From Hymenopellis radicata (taxonomy: Eukaryota; Basidiomycota; Agaricomycetes; Agaricales; Physalacriaceae): 64,000 nucleotides of DNA. The notes beneath the pieces were generated by a model, which ran no database searches, had not been told where the DNA came from, and saw only the letters and a program-made list of their open reading frames with translations. Made by a program: the position numbers and the translations under genes. Within the stretch, counting starts at the first letter, position 1, and every line of letters begins with the position of its first letter. Location: the NCBI GenBank assembly GCA_015501595.1, contig JADNRX010000271.1, positions 1 to 64,000 on the forward strand, given 5' to 3'. Positions 22,848-33,824 of the stretch are shown piece after piece.

Positions 22848-23690
22848 ATGTCTGTAGCACACAAAGTCAGTGATGTCTTTCCAAAGCTTCTACTTACTAG
22901 GGTTTTCTGCTAGCTTGAACCAATCGAGCTTGCTCGCGACGACCAGAACAAGTGCGTTAACTCACAACGGTGTCTCTGTCAATCCTGACGTTCTATAGAA
23001 AACGATGGGGCTGCCCGTATGAGGGATGCACGAGTAGTTCGGGACTCCAAGAGCAAAATCCTTACGCACTATGAACACGCAGTAAGTACCCTTTTCTACT
23101 CGTCTTACGAAGACCATCGATTTATCTGTTGAACAGCACCGGTCATAAACCATTCAAATGCCCCGAACCCGGATGCTCCTACAAGGCTCTGTGAACAGCG
23201 ACCTAACCGACCATCGCAAGTACCACCATGGTTATCGCCACTAGAGCGGAGTTCAAGTTCCGAAATCTTGGACCTTCATCGGCGGCCTTGAACGGCGGGT
23301 ACATCCCGGAATGCTCGAACATACCGCAGCCGAGGTCGATTTCATTTGTGGAGACGAGACGTGAACCGACGCGAAGGACCTACCAGGAGCCAGTTCAAAA
23401 GAACCACGCACCTTCCGAGCGCTCGAACGCTTTCGCGAAACCCGAACAGCACGAAAGTTCACAAAGACTTCCTTCAATTCTCGGATACTGCGTTCCGTAC
23501 GACCCGCTCACCCACAACTTCCTCCCATCAGCTCGTGGTACACAGACGACCGAAAGCGCGAGCTCTTCACGAAGCATCCTCCTCCCCTCACGCGTGCGGA
23601 TCGCCATTGAACTCATGTTAGCAATCATCTTGCCACCGTTTATGTACACTTTCGATGCCATGTTCATTTCTCAAATCTATGCTTAATTTC
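22848..23690 (+). pseudogene. Decayed copy of the two-finger C2H2 gene
   Basis: Matches the intact gene at 46594-47348 in inverted orientation, exon for exon: start at 22848, second exon after ctgctag, finger 1 (RWGCPYEGC) after ctatag, and finger 2 (GHKPFKCPEPGCS). Relative to the intact copy finger 1 has two extra T residues (in agtagttcggg and acgcactatgaac) and finger 2 lacks bases around aaggctctgtg. Both fingers lose their histidine halves. The serine/proline-rich tail remains partly open in shifted frames. This is a clear pseudogene. Confidence 0.85.
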
Positions 23691-24127
23691 CATTTGTATA
23701 TTTCTCTCAAAATGAAAATGATTCATGCACTTGAAGCTTGTCGACTAACACATGCTCTTTCCCGACTAATACCACTCAACAATGTTTCACGCCACATTGC
23801 CAATCAACGCTGCTTTGGACCATACAATACACTCCTGATCTTCTTCCCCATCATCCAGCGACAGACTGACGGGCATCGGCTCCGGGGAGAGACGGCGGCG
23901 CATCATGGAAGCGCTAATGCTCGCGCGCCTCGGCTAAGTGTACCGTTTTTGAGTACATGAGTCCGTTCGTCAACTTGACGATCACAAAGTTTACTGCCAG
24001 TCAAGCAGCTGTCGCTATGTGCATACTATTTATCAATGGATGACTCGACTGCTTACATATTGCCTACCACCGGCTACGCGCTTGGTGAAGACACACAAAC
24101 CACTGTCTTCAGTGGCGTTTCGCGAAT
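23691..24127. other. Gene-free stretch
   Basis: No coding or RNA feature recognised between the decayed C2H2 copy and the 3' end of RPA12. Confidence 0.4.
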
Positions 24128-24775
24128 CTAATTATTTACGCGCCAGCCATGCTTGCAAGATGCGCACTTGAAAAACTTTAGCACCACTATTACGGAAAAG
24201 ACGACAATGCCTACCGTATAGAACACTGTGGAGCCTTCGTCTGCACTCCGCAGCTAAAAATCGTGTCAGCATCATGCAATACCGTCCGTTATGCTCGAAC
24301 CCACCTGCAGCTCTTTTGAGTAAGCAAGCATATGCCCACATGCCGGACATTTTTCCGAGACCTTAACAGAACAAAGAAATGAGTCAACTCAAAGCAAGAG
24401 GAAGCACGCCGACGATCCTCACCGCGGTCCCTTGATCTGCGCCCTCATGGCGTTTCGTTTGCGTCTTTCTTTTCTGGCGCAACGCAGAAGGAAACGCGTC
24501 CGGATGCGAATGAGTCGTGATTTCGATATTTTCATATGCTGGATGAAACAAAGGCATTTTATTTTGAAATATCGCATACGTCCAGGGTGGCGCTTACAGC
24601 TTGCAGGCTCTTCATGCGCGCACTGATCGCAGGTTACATGGTTTTCGCTGTCTTTGGGCAGATCTAGAAGGGTGCCGCATGTCGGGCAGAAGAGGAGAGA
24701 TCCTATAGAGTTCCATTAGCGCCATCAAGTTACCCCAGTTCACCTCGACTTGCCGATTTTTTCTGCTCTGGACAT
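24128..24775 (-). CDS. RPA12: RPA12, DNA-directed RNA polymerase I subunit
   Basis: This is the small Pol I subunit that carries intrinsic RNA-cleavage and termination activity in the nucleolus. Six exons join in phase: 24754-24775, 24598-24702, 24423-24538, 24305-24361, 24215-24253 and 24128-24166, giving 125 aa, the usual length. The N-terminal zinc ribbon reads GSLLFCPTCGTLLDLPKD then TCDQCAHEEPAS. The middle has YENIEITTHSHPDAFPSALR. The C-terminal TFIIS-like ribbon is EKCPACGHMLAYSKELQLRS with the catalytic ADEGST loop, then YTCASCKHGWRVNN. All four Cys pairs are present. Intron 1 is a GC-AG intron (G|GCAAGT...TATAG, 51 nt). The start at 24775 (MSRAEKIG) is the only ATG that splices correctly. 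Confidence 0.97.
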
Positions 24776-25321
24776 GATCGCAAAAGGAAAACGTAGCACA
24801 CGTGATATCATGGCGGATGCCGAAAAACAAAAGCGATTCCTAAAATGGCAGTGGTCTGTTAAGCGAGCTCACTTCTTTCTTCCTTCCATCTGGACCTGGC
24901 CTTCTGTTTTCGTTTGATTTTCCAGGAATGTCAAGTGTCCTTGTTCTCGAGAATGTGTGCACCTATGTTCTCCGCCGGCCGTTATCCGTCGTCCCTTTCA
25001 CCCTCATTAAGGTGAAAGAACAATAACACATCCCGAAAGAGATGCATCTTTTGTTCTTTTTTAGGCGCTTATCAGCTTTTGTGGGTCCAAGGGTCCTGAT
25101 GATACATAAGCTCCCATGAGAATGGGCGTTTGTCTCCAGCTACCGGTTTCCTCCTTCCTTCTCTTTGTTCTCCACCCACGCTGCGCGTGGATCTCAACGA
25201 TTAACGCCTCTCCTTTCACGCCACCCACCACTATCTATACACGGGCTCAACGACTACTTTCCATCCATTTTCATACTAAAGCAACTACACAACCCTTATA
25301 CTTCGTTAATCCTCTCCAAAG
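24776..25321. other. Divergent intergenic region
   Basis: Separates the RPA12 start from the plus-strand hypothetical gene. It probably contains both promoters; no distinct box stands out. Confidence 0.4.
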
Positions 25322-26176
25322 ATGCCTTACTACCTCACTCGCTCTTCGGATCTCCCGCCCTGCCCTTTCCCTTCCAACGAGCCACGAAAGTTGCCTCAGT
25401 CGATTCCCCACGCGACCTTCCTCGACATCAAAATGCGGCTCCGCGTCACAAAGGCACGCTACGAGGGCCTCGCGGACCAGCACTCCGAGCGCATCCGCCC
25501 GACCTTGCACGCCCGGAGACACGCTCAGCGCCTCAAGCTCGCGCTGAACACCGCCGCTGCGGTCGAGTGCCCACAGCGCTTTGTTTCCGTTGACCCGCTG
25601 CCGGTGATTGACGCCACTGTCAACCCGTACAGTCCGCCAGTGCATGCAGCGTCGTTGGTGATCTACCCCGAGCCCCCGCGCATCGTTGCTCCCGACATTA
25701 GCCGGTGGGCGGCGTATGTATCTGCGTCGTCGCCGCAGGATGTTCCGGTGGAGGCGACGAGCTCGTGGTTTGAGGATATCGACTTTATGGCGGATGACGA
25801 GGAGGAAGATGATGATGATATGGATTCTTCTTCTTCGTCCTCCTCCTCGGGTTCAGAATCGGTCCCGATATACGCTGCGGACGATACGCTTTATTATCCT
25901 TCCAGCGAGGAAAGCTATGGCGAGTTGTTGACTCCAGTATGTCTATGTTTTCCTTTTCTTGGTGGCATCAATGATTGACTGGTGTTTGTAGGAGTCGTCT
26001 CCGCTTATGATCCGGATCAAGCGCAAGTCTATTCTGATGGACGACGATATGGATGTCGCGTTGGCGGCGAAGCAGCCTAGGGTGAGGCGATACATCGTTG
26101 TGGCTGTTCAGCTATTGACAACCCGCTCCTCTAGTACTGCCGAAAGAGCTGGGTTCAGCCTATCCGCCGTGTCTGA
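25322..26176 (+). CDS. Hypothetical protein with acidic/serine tract
   Basis: Three exons (25322-25936, 25992-26081, 26135-26176) join in phase to 248 aa. The start is MPYYLTRSSDLPPCPFPSNE. A basic region (MRLRVTKARYEGLADQHSER, then HARRHAQRLKL) covers about residues 38-78. A highly acidic run (DDEEEDDDDMDSS) followed by serines lies near residues 158-178, then a PLMIRIKRKS stretch. Codon use and clean introns argue for a real gene. No signal peptide or membrane helix is evident. The mix of basic and acidic low-complexity parts would suit a nuclear protein, but no family is recognised. Confidence 0.65.
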
Positions 26177-26998
26177 GCATCTCATCTCATGGTATGCTGC
26201 TCCCCCGCCGCCTCCATCTACAGTACTAATGATATTCCCGCCAGTATAAGTATAGACTCCACAAAACCGTTGCAAGCAACGAACGCATTATCATGTCCTT
26301 TATGACTACCCTCCTTTTCACGACGCATTATGCTTTGTACTGTAACTGTCGTTCCAGGGACTCTCTCCTGCCTACCGTAATTTGTTATCATTTAATTCGT
26401 TTTCTTTACTAATTCTAATAATTTTTTCTCGTATCCGGTCGGACTCGTCGTGTATTTGTGCTGTGTTATTATAACCTGCTGTCGATATGTTAAATTCTAC
26501 CTGTAGCAATCAACATTTCCTCTATGAACGATAGTTGCGAGTTTGAGTGAGAACGCGCAGTGTATGCGGTTTGAAGGTGCAAGATGGTTGCAATACTTGC
26601 AAATCCAAGTAGCAAAGACAGCTGAGGTTTATACGCAGATTCGCGGCCATCCCGTGTACCTGTTAGCCATCGGCCGCCTTGCTTTGTCGCTGGATGAGCT
26701 GAATAAGTCGCCAGCCGTTATAAGCAGCGACCATGCTAGCCGTGCATGGCCGAAGACAAGGCGATCGTGGAACCCCCGGACCCACGCAAATCCCGCAAAT
26801 CTTCTCACATCCTCCATGATCTGATCTCCTCCTGGCCGAAATACGTCGTCCACTAAGCCGTATAGCCGTAGCCCCGACCAGCGCGGCCCCGAGAGGGAGA
26901 AGATAAATTCCATTGTCGCTTTCTCAGCGCCCAGCGCCCATTACAAACCGGTGGTTCATGACTACATCTGAGGGTTATTATTCTGCCTGCATGCGCGG
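26177..26998. other. Intergenic stretch upstream of DLH
   Basis: Includes two opposite open frames at 26.54-26.91 kb with no recognisable content; treated as chance. Confidence 0.4.
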
Positions 26999-27006
26999 TA
27001 TATAAG
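26999..27006 (+). promoter_or_regulatory. TATA box of the dienelactone hydrolase gene
   Basis: TATATAAG begins 49 bases before the start codon at 27048. The second DLH copy lacks this region altogether. Confidence 0.6.
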
Positions 27007-27047
27007 GCGTTCTCCTCTGCTCTCTTGTCTCCTCAGGCTAGGATATC

Positions 27048-28215
27048 ATGCGTCTTACACTCGCCTTGGTAGTTTCCGCTGCGCTTTCTTTGGTGTCTGC
27101 CCGTGCTCTGCCGCCTGTGACGCATTTCTTTGACACGAAGATTGACGTGGAGCCTAAAGGAAAGAACGTTACGATTAATGGAGTTTTAACGTATGTGACG
27201 CTTCCGGAGGGTCGGTACGATCCGAGAGTGGCGTTGTTGTTTTTGACGGGTAGGTGCTTTTTTTTCGTTGTTGACCGTTTGTTGAGATTTGGGCAGATGT
27301 CTATGGTCTGCCGTCTCCGGATAACCTTGTACGTGTATGTCAATAAACGTGCCCTGGTACTAATACCCGTATTTCTTCTCAGGTTCTGGTAAGCTAGCTA
27401 GCTAGTAGTAGATCTTGCCTACTTTACCTAGCTCATTCCTTCTAGGCAGACCAATGGGCCGCAGCAGGCTTTGCTGTACGCATCTACTGTTCTTCCGAAC
27501 AACAACTAGTAACACTTCCTCTCAGACCTACGCGCCCGACTACTTCTTCGGAGACGCGCTCCCCATAGGCGCAGACTACGTTCCGTGGCTTCCTGCCCAC
27601 GGGGAGAACGTGACCACACCGTTGCTTCTCGCAGTCATAGACGAGCTCAAATCGTACGGCGTCACCCAGTTCGTAGCAGCCGGGTACTGTATTGGTGGTA
27701 AGTCATCTACACCCACCACAGACGCTCTAGCCTCATTTCTTTTATTCGTATACAGGCCTCTATGTGACGCGCCTCGTACAGAACAATACCGTCACCGTAG
27801 CAACGATGTCCCACCCATCCTTCCTCGACGTCCCAGCGGACTTTGAGGTGATGAAAGCGCAATCGCATGTCCCGATTGAGATTAACAATGCCGAATTTGA
27901 TACGCTGTTTACGACTGAGCTTGCCGCGGAGACGGATGAGGTGATGCTGGGGCAGTATCCGCCCGGGTATAAGAGGCTGCAATATAATGGCGTTGGGCAT
28001 GGGTTCACTGTATGTGTTTTGTTTTGATTTCGTTTGACTGTCGACTGATGTGTTGGTGCCATAGGTTCGTGCCAATGCTGTAAGTCGACGAAATTTGCGT
28101 GTATTTTGGGGTAACTGATGGGTGTTGTTTGTAGTCGGATCCTGTACAGGTTGCTGCTAAGGAGGGAGCGTTCCACGCATCGTTGTCCTGGATTAAGGAC
28201 CATCTGGTGTACTAG
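27048..28215 (+). CDS. Dienelactone hydrolase family protein, secreted, complete copy
   Basis: An alpha/beta-hydrolase of the DLH family. Eight exons join in phase: 27048-27249, 27297-27328, 27383-27388, 27446-27475, 27526-27697, 27756-28009, 28065-28079 and 28135-28215, giving 263 aa. The first 20 residues (MRLTLALVVSAALSLVSARA) are a typical signal peptide, so export is likely. DVYGLPSPDNL follows strand 3; GYCIGG carries the nucleophile Cys, and the His of GVGHGFTV near the end completes the triad, while the acid residue is not assigned with certainty. Exon 3 is a 6-nt micro-exon; it is inferred because it restores NLVLADQWA, typical of the family. The substrate cannot be inferred. A copy lacking the first exons lies at 39.83-40.45 kb. 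Confidence 0.92.
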
Positions 28216-28610
28216 GGCCATTGCTTTATTTCAAGTAGTGGATTTTTGAAAAGTTGGTCCTAGTACTAAATGAAGTCATGATCTGCCTAGTACCTCCTCG
28301 GATTAACAATTAGACCCCAAGACCATGAATGAGAGGCGTATAGTCGCCACACAACTTGCCACTAGACATCAAATCGTTCCCTCAGACCGGGACACTGCAA
28401 TACGGACCAACTCGCAGCCTCTGAGGCGCTATTCAACCTACATGCCTTGTCTCGACAGTCCTGGACTCTCCAATCAGTTCTTTGACACTCCCTTGATCAA
28501 AGTTACTTCCCGTAGGGCCGTAACACGAGGCCCTACATCGGTTTGTATTATGGTCCTACAACAAAGACCCACTGGACAAAGCAAGCGTCTCCCTTGGACC
28601 TCCAAGTTCC
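28216..28610. other. Intergenic spacer, duplicated at 40449-40847
   Basis: Nearly identical between the two copies apart from a 3-base indel. An open plus-strand frame at 28325-28735 overlaps the next gene's promoter and is not supported by codon pattern. Confidence 0.5.
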
Positions 28611-28620
28611 GCTATATAAA
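28611..28620 (+). promoter_or_regulatory. TATA box of the C2H2 gene, copy 1
   Basis: gctatataaa lies about 45 bases before the start at 28659. The matching place in the other copy (about 40850) reads gctagctatc, so the box is lost there. Confidence 0.55.
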
Positions 28621-28658
28621 GCTGGCCATCTCATGCAAATTCCTCACCATCTTGAATC

Positions 28659-29456
28659 ATGGCTACCCAAGTTCGTCGACACTCTCATATCCGACGCAAG
28701 GGCGTAAATTGACGTTCTTGCCTAGTCCCTGTTGAAACCCATCAAGACGCGAGGAGGTCCTTCTCATCAATGGTATGCATCGTGATCCAAGTCCCGTCCC
28801 ATGTGTTCTGAATCATCGTCAGGACGATATATGCGTGCCCGTTCCATAGATGTCCCATCGCGTTCCCGCATGAGCGGCAAATCCAAGACCACATGAACGT
28901 AGACCAGTTCGTTAGATTAGCCTTTCCTCTTTGCATCTTGTTCAATACTTTGTAACGCGCGCGACTTCTCTATGGCACACGTCTGCTGTGGGCGAGCGTT
29001 TCTCGTTCACGATCTCCGTGCGCATCAGCAGACAGAGCACGATGTCAGTGTCCTGCCCTCGGGCGATGCATCCACAGGAGTCTATAACGATTTCAATGGA
29101 TACCAGCACCAGATGAACGGTTATGCCTACGCGTAAGTCCAGGTCTCGTCCAGAGCGTTATGGTGTTGATGTCGCAATGCAGTAAACCCCCGGCGCGAGG
29201 CGAGAAGCCCATGAAACACGCGTGCTACTCCAAAGGATGCACTGCTGTCTATAATAGTCGAGATGAATTGGAGGAGCATATGAAGATGCATCGTGATTAG
29301 TACGTTTGTCGTTCTTCTTGGTTCTCGTAAGTTTCTGACAGACGTAGTCGGAAGAAGAGTAATCGATCCTACTATCCGTCGACCTCTTCGTCGAAAGTCA
29401 AGTCGCCTCAAGTGGAGGGGTCTGTTGGGTACTATCCAGATGGGCGAAACTACTAG
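28659..29456 (+). CDS. Small C2H2 zinc-finger protein, copy 1
   Basis: Likely a nuclear DNA-binding protein. Exon 1 reads MATQVRRHSHIRRKG. The next parts give a finger-like CPFHRCPIAFPHERQIQDH, a second with CCGRAFLVHDLRAHQQTEH, and a clear third finger CYSKGCTAVYNSRDELEEHM followed by KMH. The last two introns (GTAAGT at about 29133, GTACGT at 29300) join in phase. The final exon 29348-29456 ends YYPDGRNY. The middle junction is not resolved: the intron acceptor tag seen in the other copy near 41184 is taa here (28955), so this copy may be mis-spliced. Fingers 1 and 2 also lack one standard ligand each in my reading. Whether it makes functional protein is uncertain. Confidence 0.6.
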
Positions 29457-29551
29457 GCCTTGGATGGAATGTCTTTTTATTCCTAAATGTATTACATTGT
29501 ACAATTTTCAGAATCTAGAACCAGAATAAACGCAATAGTTTAATAATGAAA

Positions 29552-29636
29552 GTGATGATAGCCCGTTTTCGACAACGCACCGCAGATACCCATCTTGAAT
29601 GGGTCAAAGGCCACTCCGGAGACCAGATGAACTAGT
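29552..29636 (+). pseudogene. Ribonuclease H fragment of a retroelement, copy 1
   Basis: Encodes HLEWVKGHSGD, the conserved C-terminal RNase H box, then is cut short by a deletion relative to 41768-42018. It is part of the duplicated segment and carries no complete element. Confidence 0.6.
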
Positions 29637-30556
29637 CACGGAATGTACTGTCCCAGAGCAACAGGAAGTCTGGGATCTCGCGAGCCTGTCGTGGCAACGA
29701 CCTTCGTCGGCGACACAGTGTGGCGTGCACACAAAGGAGCAACGACGCGAGGAGAAGAAAAAAATGAGGCGCATTCTGATATCCGAATCGGTTCATGCTA
29801 ATCTGGAAGTTGAGAAAGAAGAGGGTTATCAACAACAAAACACCAAACTCGCGTCGCGAGATCGAAAACAGATTGAGATACGCCGGCTCGACTCACTGGA
29901 CTGTCTGCTATCGGACCAGCAGAAATTCGGGAAGGAGGCAATAGAAATCCTTAGTCCTTAACACATGGCTGTTTCGACAGATGGTGCATAATGCTTTTTC
30001 CCCCGCGTGGTCATGAAGGCGCCTTTGAACTATGAAGAGTATGAGTATGTCATGGCATGTCCCACTGATTATGACATTTATCCTTCAAAGGGGTTTCAAT
30101 TCCTCGACTTATTCAACGGGCCACACGGCGCGCCGTGGCGCTGAGCGACCAGGCGCCTGTTTGACATAGGAGAGTACGCGCGAAGCCATCCCAAACGTTC
30201 CACAAAAAAATAGAACCAGAATAAATCAGCCACGCGGTTCACCAAGTCGAAACACACTTTACCTACCTACTAAATCAATAGCTTTGCTACGTTTTTAGCA
30301 ATCCGCTTTGACAGTTAAATAAATCACTTACACAAGGACGTATCATTCAATGCTTGTTGTAGTCGTACGCGACACGATCAAGAGAATCCAGGAGAGATTA
30401 GAGCCAGAAACAATCCAGTTGGGCGTGGCGACGCGTCTTGAGAGCAGCGACAGTGCTTGTAGTCGCCGGATTTGCCGTGGCCATCGAGTCGCGTACCGTC
30501 GACATCGTGATCGGAAGAGAGCAGCAGCGTGACACCAAACTCTGTTCCGTACCATC
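29637..30556. other. Intergenic spacer, duplicated at about 41880-42867
   Basis: Shares many blocks with the second copy, for example around 29810-29870 with 42130-42200. An open plus frame at 29599-29961 is Glu/Lys/Arg-rich and probably fortuitous. Confidence 0.4.
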
Positions 30557-31249
30557 ATGGCGCCCGATCCGACGACGCAGTCCAATTACCTCGACGTGTA
30601 CAGCGAGCACGTCTCGTTGAAATGGACCATCGACTGGGACAAGCGCATCATATCTGGCTCAGCGACCCACGACCTTAGAGTCGTCAAAGACGGGGTAGCG
30701 GAGGTTATGTACGTGATTGTCGGCGATGAGCTCACGACCTGAACAGTTGCCAGATTCGACACGCTCGACCTCGCGATTGACAGCGTAGACGTCGGCGGGA
30801 CCACCGTATCTGCAAGTATTTCGCTCCCAAGGCAGCACACGATCTCACCCATCGCAGTATGAGGTGAAAGACAAGCACCCCGTTATGGGCTCTGCGCTGC
30901 ACGTATCGTTGCCAAACGGCCTCAAAGCGGGGTCAAAGGTCCAGGTAACGACGTCGTACGCGACGACCGAGGGCTGTATCGCGCTGCAATGGCTAGAAAA
31001 GGAGTGCGTTTATTGTCGTCGTCCTACCTACCAAGCTCACCGATGTACAGACAGACTCAGGGAAAGACGTTTCCATATCTGTTCAGCCAGTGCCAGCCCA
31101 TCTACGCACGCACTCTCCTCCCCGTTCAAGGTGACATCTACATTCCCCGAATCCGCCACAATATTCATTGCTTGTAGACACGCCGTCCGTCAAGATCACT
31201 TAAGCAGCGATGGTCGCCCGTTCTTCTCTCTGCGATCCGCATATACGAC
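30557..31249 (+). pseudogene. LTA4-hydrolase-type aminopeptidase, 5' part only
   Basis: Exons 1-4 and the start of exon 5 match the full gene at 42868, with the start MAPDPTTQSNYLDVYSEHVS, the GC-AG intron after VGGTTVS, and LKAGSKVQVTTSYATTEG. Exon 3 is open here, whereas the full-length copy has lost one G. Exon 5 begins DTPSVKIT and then meets a stop at about 31201. Similarity to the other copy ends at ccgcatat near 31249, where unit B begins. The catalytic half is absent, so this cannot be an active enzyme. Confidence 0.9.
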
Positions 31250-31545
31250 GTGCTCCCGTGGTACGCGACTCGTGTGGGCGGGTGCTGCCCGTGGACGGGG
31301 TGCGCCTCTGGGATAAGGGCGCGTCTTCCTCTTCTTCTCCTCTTGGGACGGCTTCGATGGTGTTCCTCGGGAGTGCGTCTTCGGGAGGTGGTCCTCTGGG
31401 ACGCGTCTTCGGGGGGATGGGGTGCGTCTTAGGGTGTTCTCCTCCGTGGTGCGTCTTCGCGTGTTGTCCTCTGGGGGGCGGGTCTTCCGGAGAGGCTCCT
31501 CCGGGGTTCGTCTTCGCGGGATGATCCTCTCATGCGCGTCTTCTT
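31250..31545. repeat. Minisatellite at the left end of unit B
   Basis: Degenerate units of about 28-32 bp have alternating gcgtcttcggg and gtcctctggg blocks. The minus strand is open for over 110 codons (Arg/Thr/Pro/Glu-rich) purely because of the repeat. Confidence 0.75.
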
Positions 31546-31933
31546 CCAAGGAGACATGGTGATGGAAAGATGAGAGCGCCTGCCAGTAGGTGGCTGTGCT
31601 GCCTCGTCACGGCACCCCTCGACGTCTCTCTCCCATCGCTGTGGCTGGGTCAACACTCGACACCATAGCCGTATCTACCCAGCCTTACTTTGGCCTCGCT
31701 TACGGTGCCATATCTATCTACTGTACACTATTGTATCCCCACTTTCAATAAAACCGATTACATTCTGTAAAAACTTGGTTAGTTTCAAGATCTTCGAAAA
31801 GGGAAGGCTGACTCACCACTACGCTACGTACACCTCAGTGCTGTACAATCCGGTGTCAATGATCAAGTCAAAGAACCCGACAAAGCTCACATACCGAGTA
31901 ATTAAATAATGCTACTCGGCGAAAGGCGCACGC

Positions 31934-31950
31934 AGCACACACACACACAC
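31934..31950. repeat. (CA)n microsatellite
   Basis: Short perfect CA run inside unit B. Confidence 0.7.
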
Positions 31951-32549
31951 TTGCATCAGAAGCTCCATACATGAATCTGTGTGGGATGTGTTATCAGCGA
32001 ATACAATCAATCAAAGACCGCCCTCACCATCTCTACAAACAAGAATCGTGAGCTCTAGCGAGTGCCAGCGATGTCGGTCCGAACACCTGCCTTGGGGCGG
32101 AAACCAATCGTCAAGAGGACGAGAAAGAGACTCACCAACTCGACTGTCCAGTGTTACAAGAGCCTTCTCCTTCACTCTAACCTGGCGTCTTCGCGTCGCA
32201 CGACCGTACTGACAGCTCCACCCTCCTCAACCATCTCCACGTTCTATCCATCTAAAAGACGAATATCAGCTTGTGAACAAACATGTCAAACTGGAAAACT
32301 TTACCTTTGACACCATCCATGATGCATGATGGGTAGAACGAGGAGGGTATCATCCACGGTTACGTTCACGTCCAACTGCCTATATCGCGACGTCGCCCAG
32401 TCAGATCCAAACAACGACAGCAACCTAGAAACATACCAAGACCGAGTTGAACAGCGAGAACAAGCCTGGGAGGTATTCTAAGCACAAGAACAAGACGGGA
32501 ATGACCAAGGCTGTACCGCAGTCGGGGGTCATATCCCGAAGCGTCGTCG

Positions 32550-32890
32550 TCTGATTGCTCCCACCAAATGGGACAAGGGACGCGTCGCGAAGACAACGTC
32601 GGCTGCATTCCCTAGGTCTGTACAAGTCGTTAGTAACAGTCCGAAGCAAGAAAGAGCGACGTCAGCGTACCATAGTCTCCATGTTCGGCGGCGGTATTGC
32701 AAGATTGGTAGGAGCGTGGAAAGTCATCCGAACAGTCGACTGGGCGTGTATGGTCGACTTTATACCGCGACGGTCTCGATCCCAAGGCCGGAGCGGTACG
32801 TATCTATGGTAAAGGTAATGCATGGTGTAAAGGACGGCGGACAGAAGAGCTTACCGTCCAAGCTCACAGCCAGGCCCCGACGGCCGACTT
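32550..32890 (-). repeat. Exon-like module in unit B matching 6740-7085
   Basis: The minus strand again reads SCNTAAEHGDY before a GTACGC donor, and caagggacgcgtcgcgaaga is shared. The downstream exon is shortened compared with unit A. Confidence 0.45.
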
Positions 32891-33121
32891 GATGTCTAAC
32901 GAAAGGGTGATAAACGGGGACTGTTTAAAGGCGGCGGAAATGATGACGCACACAGTAGCTCGAGGCTTGGTCCAAGGGTGACAGATGAATTAATGTCGTC
33001 CGCGTCGTAGTCTATGGCGCACACCAAAACTTTCTGCCAAAGTGGTCAGCGAGCTCAACGACGGGAAGAGGAGCGAAAAGACCTGCCAGAGCATTGAAGA
33101 AAGCACGAAGGGAAGGCAGAC

Positions 33122-33148
33122 GGCTGTGTGTGTGTGAGAGAGAGAGAC
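33122..33148. repeat. (GT)n/(GA)n microsatellite
   Basis: A TG run passes directly into an AG run; unit A lacks it at the same place. Confidence 0.8.
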
Positions 33149-33807
33149 AAAGAAGTCGATGATGATGGCAGGAAGAAACCCGCGTATCCATCAACAAACA
33201 TAAGCCGGTCACGTTTTGAACGCGTCGCAGTGTCCGGCATGTACGATGAGCAGGGGGCGTCGTCTACAACGAGGAGAGGCTCTGAGAAAGGATGAGCAAG
33301 GTATGCTATGAAAGAGTAACACGAACCGGGAGAGGAGAGGGAAAAGGAAGGAAGGGAAAGTGGAATGATGACTCTCTGTGAATTCCATCGCCTTTTAACG
33401 CTTTTCCCCATAGCTACGTACACGCAATAAGATGGATATCAGCGCGGTTGATCGGGCGCCCGTGACACACGGGCGCATATTGCGCCGCCACATATTTCGC
33501 TTAGAGACGAGTCTCCGCCCTGAACACTACAGGGCGAAGAGAGCGGCGATTCAAGCAATAAAAGAATCAAAATCTGAGATGAAGAAAATATCAGGACAAG
33601 TGGTGAATCCAAACCAAATAGAACTTACCTCCTCTCCTCGGAAATGCACCTTAGCGAGTTTCCCGTTCTTCAAAACAAGGTTCCAACACTCAGAATGCTG
33701 GAATTAGGTTCAGGGGCTGTCCCTGAGAATCTGATGGGAGTCAGCCAGCGCCGTCTGGACTCGGGGATAGCGAAAACTTACGGATTGGTTTTTTCACCCT
33801 AACAAGC

Positions 33808-33824
33808 GCAACGCTTCGCGTTGC
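33808..33824. repeat. Inverted repeat, 7-bp stem, loop TTC
   Basis: GCAACGC-TTC-GCGTTGC, perfect here and with one mismatch in unit A near 8626-8642. Confidence 0.9.

Noticed and set aside
28325..28735. 136-aa plus-strand frame before the C2H2 gene
   Set aside because: It overlaps the TATA box and first exon of the C2H2 gene, and the copy at 40557 ends elsewhere after a 3-base indel and divergence.
31196..31549. 118-codon Arg/Pro/Glu-rich minus-strand frame
   Set aside because: It is produced by the minisatellite; related tracts in unit A are broken by stops.
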